Shown in pieces: positions 58,318 to 64,000 of a DNA stretch of 64,000 bases (position 1 is its first letter; every line of letters begins with the position of its first letter). The position numbers and the translations under genes were made by a program. Under the pieces are notes generated by a model. It saw only the letters and a program-made list of their open reading frames with translations. It was not told the DNA's origin and made no database searches. This DNA comes from Pseudomonas paralcaligenes (lineage in GTDB: Bacteria > Pseudomonadota > Gammaproteobacteria > Pseudomonadales > Pseudomonadaceae). The stretch spans positions 310,001 to 374,000 of the forward strand of contig NZ_BPFX01000004.1 of assembly GCF_019655855.1 (NCBI RefSeq), read 5' to 3'.

Positions 58318-58332
58318 TGGCACGCAATTTGA
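58318..58332 (+). promoter_or_regulatory. sigma54-like -24/-12 element upstream of the DUF2383 gene
   Basis: TGGCACGCAATTTGA matches TGGCACG-N4-TTGC except that the -12 GC reads GA. About 30 bp upstream an ATTTCAATAAGATAA stretch (minus strand) is a two-mismatch IHF site. The block TTGA...AAGGA...ATTAAG before it aligns with that at 54085-54106. Confidence 0.5.
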
Positions 58333-58393
58333 GAAAGAAAGATCACAGACCGGGAAATTCCCGCGATGCGAAAGACGGATAGCGGAGACCGCG

Positions 58394-58837
58394 ATGAACA
58401 GCCAATCCAACGTGCTCAACGAGCTGATAGAGATCACCCGAGACGGTGAGCGCTTCTATCAGCACGCCGCAGCCGAGGTGCAGGACCCGCGGCTGAAGGC
58501 GGTGTTCCACGACATGGCCGAGGCCAAGACCCGGATTCTCCAGGCGCTGGCGCTGAAAGTGGCGGAGGAGCGCGAGCATCCCGCCGAAGGCGGCACCCTC
58601 AGCGGTGCATTGCGCCAGCTGTACGCGGACACCAAGGCGCGTCTTTCCCGCGATGGCGACGCCGCCTATGTCGCCGAACTGGAATCGACGGAAGACCGCC
58701 TGCTGAAAGCCTTCGAAGAGGCCCTGCCGGAAGCTGCTCCCGAGGAGCGCGCCTTGCTGGAATCCGAGATGCCGACGGTACGGGCCTGCCACGACCGTAT
58801 GCGTGAACTGAAAAGAAGCTTGAACCAAGGCGCGTGA
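58394..58837 (+). CDS. DUF2383/PA2169-family four-helix-bundle protein
   Basis: The 147-residue all-helical protein resembles the PA2169 family, with VLNELIEITRDGERFYQHAAAEV (helix 1), LKAVFHDMAEAKTRILQAL (helix 2), a third helix AALRQLYADTKARL-like, and a last helix PTVRACHDRMRELKRSL. These ferritin-like bundles lack a full set of iron ligands in many members and respond to envelope or anaerobic stress. The TGCA sites and -24-like box upstream point to control by the neighbouring algB/kinB pair. Confidence 0.85.
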   Translation: MNSQSNVLNELIEITRDGERFYQHAAAEVQDPRLKAVFHDMAEAKTRILQALALKVAEEREHPAEGGTLSGALRQLYADTKARLSRDGDAAYVAELESTEDRLLKAFEEALPEAAPEERALLESEMPTVRACHDRMRELKRSLNQGA

Positions 58838-58864
58838 AAACGCCCCCAATCATTCAGAGGAGAA

Positions 58865-59023
58865 ATGGAAATGCTCACCCTGATCTTTGCGTTGCTGATC
58901 GCCGTGCTAGGTGTCCTGGGCAGTGCGCTGAGTCTGGGCCGGGCCATGTTCTTCAGTCTGGATACCGAATCCGAGGACGAGCCAGCGGTTGACCGCCTGG
59001 CCGGCCTCCGGAACGTTGAATAG
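58865..59023 (+). CDS. Small membrane protein, 50-52 residues
   Basis: An ORF of 52 residues ([19 protein letters not shown]...) follows GAGGAG; because that site is only a few bases from the first ATG, the second ATG at 58871 (50 residues) may be the true start. One hydrophobic helix (about 4-30) precedes an acidic tail DTESEDEP. It lies 27 bp after the DUF2383 gene and 17 bp before the DUF1328 gene, so it is probably cotranscribed. Function unknown. Confidence 0.7.
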   Translation: MEMLTLIFALLIAVLGVLGSALSLGRAMFFSLDTESEDEPAVDRLAGLRNVE

Positions 59024-59040
59024 AAGAAGGAGACGTCATC

Positions 59041-59202
59041 ATGCTGAGTTGGGCCATTACATTCCTGATCATCGCCATCATCGCCGCGGTTCTGGGCTTC
59101 GGTGGTATCGCCGGCACCGCCACGGGTATCGCGAAGATTCTCTTCGTGGTCTTCCTGGTGATGTTCATCGTATCCATGGTCTTCGGTCGTCGGGCGCCCT
59201 GA
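59041..59202 (+). CDS. DUF1328 small membrane protein
   Basis: The 53-residue protein [20 protein letters not shown]... has two hydrophobic helices joined at [15 protein letters not shown], the DUF1328 hallmark. AAGGAG lies 10 bases before the ATG. Members are common stress-linked small membrane proteins of unknown function. Last gene of the predicted three-gene set. Confidence 0.9.
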   Translation: MLSWAITFLIIAIIAAVLGFGGIAGTATGIAKILFVVFLVMFIVSMVFGRRAP

Positions 59203-59569
59203 CGCTCGACCAGGGCCTGTCGACGCCTTGTCACGCACGTGACGGGTTGTGCGCGAACGGTGACGTTGGTGCGGCAATTCGGGGAGCGACAACGCGTCAA
59301 CAGGTCTTGTTTTGAAAAACCGCGCGGGGACAGGCGCGTGACCAGGGGGTCGGGATGCTCTGCCGACGGAGCGACCTAGGGGTACAGGGAGTGCCTCCGC
59401 AAGGACCGGGTCAGGCAGCAACGATGGCGGAAGCGCCGTCACCTCACGAGGGTGACGACGCTTCCGCCACGTTCATTTCCACGTCTCGTTTCATGAGCTG
59501 AAGCCTGCGCATCGCTCGCCCCGCTCCGGCATGGCCGCTATCATCGGCCTCCGACCGGGGGGACTGACG
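59203..59569. other. 367-bp spacer with a strong hairpin; possible small RNA
   Basis: No ORF is supported. From about 59320 to 59470 the plus strand contains five GGA motifs and ends in a long stem-loop: TGGCGGAAGCG near 59424 faces CGCTTCCGCCA near 59460, with an inner GTCACC/GGTGAC stem. A T-rich but interrupted stretch follows (TTCATTTCC). This may be a small RNA with its terminator, or only the transcript end of the DUF1328 operon. Confidence 0.45.
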
Positions 59570-60796
59570 ATGCTCAATGGCTTGTGGCTGGGATTCTTCG
59601 TGGTGGCCGCGCTGGCCGCCGCGCTGCGCTGGATCGGCGGCGACCCCACGGTGTGGGCGTCCATGGTGGAAAGCCTGTTCACCATGGCCAGGACGTCGGT
59701 CGACGTGATGATCCTGCTGTTCGGCACCCTCACCCTCTGGCTGGGCTTCCTGCGCATCGCCGAAAAGGCCGGCCTGGTCGAGATGCTGGCCCGCCTGCTG
59801 TCCCCGCTGTTCGCCCGGCTGATGCCGGAAGTGCCGCGCGGCCACCACTCCCTCGGCCTGGTCACCCTCAGCTTCACCGCCAACGGCCTCGGCCTGGACA
59901 ACGCCGCCACGCCGATCGGCCTGCGCGCGATGAAGGCCCTGCAGGAGCTCAATCCGAGCAGCACCTCGGCGAGCAACGCCCAGGTGCTGTTCATGGTGAT
60001 GAACGCCTCGTCCTTCGTCCTGCTGCCGGTGTCGATCTTCATGTACCGCGCCCAGCAGGGCGCCGAGGACCCGGCACTGGTGTTCCTGCCGATCCTGCTG
60101 GCCAATGCCGTGTCCAGCGCCAGCGCCCTGCTGTCGGTGGCGGTGATGCAGCGCCTGCGCCTGTGGGACCCGGTGCTGCTGGCCTGGCTCGGCGGCGCCG
60201 CGCTGGCCATCGGCACCTTCATGGCGGTGCTGGCGGGCCTCTCGGCCACGGCGCTGACCGCCCTGTCCTCGCTGCTCGGCAACCTGACCCTGTTCGGCCT
60301 GATCCTCAGCTTCCTGCTGCTCGGCGCGCTGAAGAAGGTGCCGGTGTACGAGAGCTTCGTCGAGGGCGCCAAGGAGGGCTTCGAGGTCGCCAGGAATCTT
60401 TTGCCCTACTTGGTCGCCATGCTCTGCGCGGTGGGCGTGCTGCGGGCCTCCGGCGCGCTCGACGTGCTGCTCGACGGCATCCGCTGGTGCGTCCAGGGCC
60501 TGGGCTGGGACACCCGCTTCGTCGAGGCCCTGCCGACGGGCCTGGTCAAGCCCTTCTCCGGCAGCGCGGCGCGGGCGATGCTGATCGAGACCATGCAGAG
60601 CCAGGGCGTGGACAGCTTCCCCGCGCTGGTGGCGGCGACCATGCAGGGCAGCACCGAGACCACCTTCTACGTGCTGGCCGTGTACTTCGGCGCGGTGGGC
60701 ATCCAGCGCGCCCGCCACGCGGTGGGCTGCGCCCTGTTCGCCGACATGGTCGGCGTCGTTGCCTCGATCCTGGTCTGCTACTGGTTCTTCGGCTGA
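59570..60796 (+). CDS. SpmA-SpmB fused nucleoside-recognition (Gate) membrane protein
   Basis: The ATG at 59570, after GGGGGGA, gives 408 residues with about ten hydrophobic segments. Two Gate domains are fused, equal to SpmA (about 30-190; GLDNAATPIGLRAMKALQEL, MNASSFVLLPVSI) and SpmB (about 245-400; PYLVAMLCAVGVLRASGAL, VKPFSGSAARAMLIE, MQGSTETTFYVLAVYFG). In spore formers the pair affects core dehydration; in Pseudomonas the function is unknown, with a membrane channel or exporter role proposed for the fold. Confidence 0.88.
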   Translation: MLNGLWLGFFVVAALAAALRWIGGDPTVWASMVESLFTMARTSVDVMILLFGTLTLWLGFLRIAEKAGLVEMLARLLSPLFARLMPEVPRGHHSLGLVTLSFTANGLGLDNAATPIGLRAMKALQELNPSSTSASNAQVLFMVMNASSFVLLPVSIFMYRAQQGAEDPALVFLPILLANAVSSASALLSVAVMQRLRLWDPVLLAWLGGAALAIGTFMAVLAGLSATALTALSSLLGNLTLFGLILSFLLLGALKKVPVYESFVEGAKEGFEVARNLLPYLVAMLCAVGVLRASGALDVLLDGIRWCVQGLGWDTRFVEALPTGLVKPFSGSAARAMLIETMQSQGVDSFPALVAATMQGSTETTFYVLAVYFGAVGIQRARHAVGCALFADMVGVVASILVCYWFFG

Positions 60797-60839
60797 GCGC
60801 CCGCCTATGCTTCTTCACGAAAGCGCTGCCCGAAACCTT

Positions 60840-60904
60840 GTGGGAGCGGACCTTGTCCGCGAATCAGACCCGCAAGGCGCTTCGCGGGCCGCGCCCGCTC
60901 CTAC
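60840..60904. repeat. REP element, GTGGGAGCGG family
   Basis: GTGGGAGCGGACCTTGTCCGC on the left pairs with GCGGGCCGCGCCCGCTCCTAC on the right. It lies between the convergent SpmAB-like and aroE genes. Confidence 0.8.
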
Positions 60905-60907
60905 GAC

Positions 60908-61726
60908 TCAGCCCAGCTGGCGCCTCAGCTCCGCCAGCACAGGCGCGCTGTCCGGGCGCACGCCGCGCCACAGCAGGAAGGCCTCGGCGGCCTGCTCCAC
61001 CAACATGCCCAGGCCGTCGATGCAGCGCGCGGCGCCCTGCTCGGCGGCCCAGCGGTTGAAAGCCGTCGGTTCCCGGCCGTACATCATGTCGTAGCAGAGG
61101 GTGTGGCCGGGCCGTATCAGGTTCGGCTCCAGGGGCGGCAGCTCGCCGGCCAGGCTGGCCGAGGTGCCGTTGACGATCAGGTCGACCGGCTCGCTCAGCC
61201 AGTCGAAACCGCTAGCCGCGACCGGCCCCAGGTCGGCGAACTCGCGGGCCAGCTGCTCGGCCTTCTCCACCGTGCGGTTGGCGATCACCAGCGCCTGCGG
61301 CCGGTGCGCCAGCATCGGCGCCAGCACGCCGCGCACGGCACCGCCGGCGCCGAGCAGGAGGATCCGCTTGTCGGTCAGGTCGATGCCGGCGTTCACCGTC
61401 AGGTCGCGGACCAGACCGGCGCCGTCGGTGTTGTCGCCGAGCAGGCGGCCATTGTCGAGCTTCTTCAGGGTGTTCACCGCGCCGGCGCGGCGGGCCCGCT
61501 CGGTCAGTTCGTCGGCCAGGCGAAAGGCCTCCTCCTTGAACGGCACGGTGACGTTGCCGCCCAGCCCGGTGGCGAAGAACGCGCGGGCGTAGCCGGCGAA
61601 GTCGTCCAGCGGCGCCAGCAGCGCCTCGTAGCTCAGGTCCTGGCCGGTCTGCTCGGCGAACAGACGATGGATCAGCGGCGACTTGCTGTGGCCGATGGGG
61701 TTGCCGAACACGCCGTAACGGTCCAT
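60908..61726 (-). CDS. aroE: Shikimate dehydrogenase AroE
   Basis: The ATG at 61724-61726 gives 272 residues. Substrate site: [12 protein letters not shown] and catalytic Lys in [26 protein letters not shown] carries the Asp; NADP-binding is at [13 protein letters not shown] (about 126-138) with the [10 protein letters not shown] stretch after the second strand. It reduces 3-dehydroshikimate in aromatic amino-acid synthesis. It follows hemF with a REP between, the gene order of other Pseudomonas chromosomes near the origin. Confidence 0.96.
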   Translation of the reverse strand: MDRYGVFGNPIGHSKSPLIHRLFAEQTGQDLSYEALLAPLDDFAGYARAFFATGLGGNVTVPFKEEAFRLADELTERARRAGAVNTLKKLDNGRLLGDNTDGAGLVRDLTVNAGIDLTDKRILLLGAGGAVRGVLAPMLAHRPQALVIANRTVEKAEQLAREFADLGPVAASGFDWLSEPVDLIVNGTSASLAGELPPLEPNLIRPGHTLCYDMMYGREPTAFNRWAAEQGAARCIDGLGMLVEQAAEAFLLWRGVRPDSAPVLAELRRQLG

Positions 61727-61744
61727 TGCATGTCCTTCTGTGAG

Positions 61745-62723
<979 letters not shown>

Positions 62724-62830
62724 TCAGAAGAGGCGGGCAGCATACCACTGGTGCAGCGCTTTCAGACCGTGAAAGCCACCGACAGGCGGCCCGCAGAACA
62801 GGCGCCGTCAGCGGGGCCGGACAGTCGGGA

Positions 62831-63577
62831 TCAAAGCGACAGTCGCTTGAAGATCGTCTCCGGAACGCTCTTGATGATCAGCATGATCAGGCGCCAGAAG
62901 CCCGGCGTGTAGAGCACGTCGCGGCGCTTGTCGATGGCCTTCTCGATGTCCGCGGCGACCTTGTCCGGGGTCGCCCACAGCGGGCCCTTGGGAAAGGCCG
63001 CGGTCATCGGCGTGTCGACGAAGCCGGGCTTGATCGTCAGCACCTGCACGCCGCGCTTGCTCAGGCGGTTGCGCAGTCCCTGCAGGAACAGCGCCAGCGC
63101 GCCCTTGGCCGTGCCGTAGACGTAGTTGGACTGGCGGCCGCGGTCGCCGGCCACCGAGCCGATCACGGCGATGGTGCCGTGGCCCTGGTTCTCGAAATGG
63201 ATCGCCAGCGAGGTGAGCAGGCCGATCACGCTCAGGGCGTTGGTCTTCAGCTCCTGCAGCGTCAGCTCGACGCTCTGTTCGCAGGCCTTCTGGTCGCCCA
63301 GGGTGCCGTGGGCGATCAGCACTATGTCCAGCCCGCCCAGTTCGGCGATGGCGGCTTCCAGCACGGCGGGATGGCTGTCCAGATCGTTGGCGTCGAAGAA
63401 GGCGTGGCTCGCGGCGCCGGCGCCACGCACCTTCAGGTCTTCCGCCAGGCTGCTCAGGCGTTCGCCGTTGCGCCCCAGCAGGTGGAGGTGACAGCCGCGC
63501 CGGGCGAAGCGGCGAGCGGTGGCCTCGGCGATGGCGGAGGTGGCGCCGATGATCAGCAGTTTCTGCATGGTGGTCAT
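62831..63577 (-). CDS. Short-chain dehydrogenase, DprE2-like
   Basis: The 248-residue SDR has LIIGATSAIAEATARRFARRG for the cofactor, and the catalytic YVYGTAKGALALF (Tyr-x3-Lys), with Ser in AVIGSVAGDRG. GATSAIAEA is characteristic of DprE2-type (decaprenylphosphoryl-2-keto-ribose reductase) SDRs. The C-terminal tail has a hydrophobic-basic stretch that could touch the membrane. It overlaps the DprE1-like gene by 4 bases, so the two make a pair that would turn a polyprenyl-linked sugar into its epimer. Confidence 0.82.
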   Translation of the reverse strand: MTTMQKLLIIGATSAIAEATARRFARRGCHLHLLGRNGERLSSLAEDLKVRGAGAASHAFFDANDLDSHPAVLEAAIAELGGLDIVLIAHGTLGDQKACEQSVELTLQELKTNALSVIGLLTSLAIHFENQGHGTIAVIGSVAGDRGRQSNYVYGTAKGALALFLQGLRNRLSKRGVQVLTIKPGFVDTPMTAAFPKGPLWATPDKVAADIEKAIDKRRDVLYTPGFWRLIMLIIKSVPETIFKRLSL

Positions 63578-64000
63578 TCCAGTCCCAGTCGTTGTGCTTG
63601 CAGCGATACGAATCTGCCCAGGGCGCCGTAGCGCTCGCGCAGCGCCTGGAATTCTTCCCAGCGCGGGTAGCTCTGGCGGAAGGTTTCCGCGCTCATCCGC
63701 GCATCCTTGGTGAGGTAGAGGCGGCCACCATGGGCCAGGACCATGCGGTCCAGCTCGTCCAGCAGTGCCGTCAGGCCGCGCTCATTCTTGAAATCCAGCG
63801 CCAGGGTGTAGCCCTCGATCGGGAACGACAGCGGGTTGTCGTTGGCCGCGCCGAAGGCCTTGAGCACCGCCAGGAACGAGCCGCGCCCCGAGGCCGCGAT
63901 GCGCTGGAGAATCGCCCGCATGCCTTCGCGTCCCGCCTCGCGGGGGATCACGAACTGGTATTGGAGGAAGCCGTCGCGGCCATACAGGCGGTTCCATTGG
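63574..64000 (-). CDS. FAD-linked oxidoreductase, DprE1-like, 5' end outside window
   Basis: Only the C-terminal 141 residues are visible, opening QWNRLYGRDGFLQYQFVIPRE. The stretches ENERGLTALLDELDRMVLAHGGRLYLTKDARM-like and SYPRWEEFQALRERYGALGRFVSLQAQRLGL match the end of DprE1/GlcD-related oxidases, in which the Lys of LTKDA lies near the active site. The overlapping SDR supports a DprE1-DprE2 pair. In mycobacteria this pair makes arabinose precursors; its target in this organism is not known to me. Confidence 0.78.
   Translation of the reverse strand, partial: QWNRLYGRDGFLQYQFVIPREAGREGMRAILQRIAASGRGSFLAVLKAFGAANDNPLSFPIEGYTLALDFKNERGLTALLDELDRMVLAHGGRLYLTKDARMSAETFRQSYPRWEEFQALRERYGALGRFVSLQAQRLGLE

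Noticed and set aside
59320..59470. Signal recognition particle RNA (ffs) or RNase P RNA
   Set aside because: The GGGTCAGGCAGCAACG stretch recalls SRP RNA, but the GGAAGGAAGCAGCC core is absent and no P4-type RNase P helix is seen.

Overview
The window is 64 kb of high-GC chromosome from a Pseudomonas-type gammaproteobacterium. The assignment rests on the pst-phoU locus with long PstC and PstA proteins, the purEK pair, a biotin-dependent two-subunit pyruvate carboxylase beside a LysR gene, an aroE-hemF pair, a hydroxyproline catabolic island like the one known in P. aeruginosa, a kinB-algB pair, and many REP-type palindromes typical of the genus. No rRNA, tRNA, CRISPR array, prophage or complete insertion sequence was seen.

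Layout. 1-7.6 kb: the minus-strand phosphate operon pstS-pstC-pstA-pstB-phoU, followed by a CheY-like regulator cut by the window edge. A four-half-site Pho box array lies between pstS and a divergent sorbosone-dehydrogenase-like gene. 8.9-20.5 kb: housekeeping and small stress genes (MFS transporter, thioesterase, sugar-phosphate mutarotase, DUF3299, GlsB, purK, purE, adhP, an acetylpolyamine amidohydrolase with a polyamine-binding protein, threonine aldolase, DUF1127). 20.6-24.5 kb: a cobalamin riboswitch followed by btuB, a thioredoxin-like ferredoxin and btuF. 25.2-29.6 kb: the two-subunit pyruvate carboxylase and its LysR neighbour.

29.6-44.8 kb: a hydroxyproline/proline-analogue catabolic island. 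It holds a GntR and an AraC regulator, 4-hydroxyproline epimerase, a three-subunit D-hydroxyproline dehydrogenase, an amino-acid ABC importer, a fused aconitase-X (cis-3-hydroxyproline dehydratase type), a second proline-racemase-family protein with a Ser/Cys active site, a DapA-like deaminase, 2-oxoglutarate semialdehyde dehydrogenase and a pyrroline-2-carboxylate reductase. Three copies of a CGTATACG-centred operator lie before the GntR gene, the substrate-binding protein gene and the deaminase gene, which suggests one regulon.

45.2-59.6 kb: MarC, a peptidoglycan amidase, a DUF3313 lipoprotein, then a signalling cluster: a response regulator, a 1167-residue hybrid kinase with three receiver domains, CheR, a CheB lacking its receiver, and a receiver-kinase. 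Next comes kinB-algB, flanked on both sides by sets of small secreted, membrane or stress genes. Upstream of each set is a pair of TGCA-N3-TGCA palindromes and a sigma54-like -24/-12 element; on the kinB side there is also a perfect IHF consensus match. I read this as a local sigma54 circuit, probably driven by AlgB. 59.6-64 kb: an SpmA/SpmB-type membrane protein, aroE, hemF and a DprE2/DprE1-like pair that runs off the window.

Repeats. Several REP families are scattered through intergenic DNA; three genes take their stop codon from the outer TAG of a REP. Two 134-bp elements with terminal inverted repeats are each flanked by a perfect 8-bp direct repeat, the mark of a MITE. A 265-bp nested palindromic element lies upstream of the glsB-like gene.
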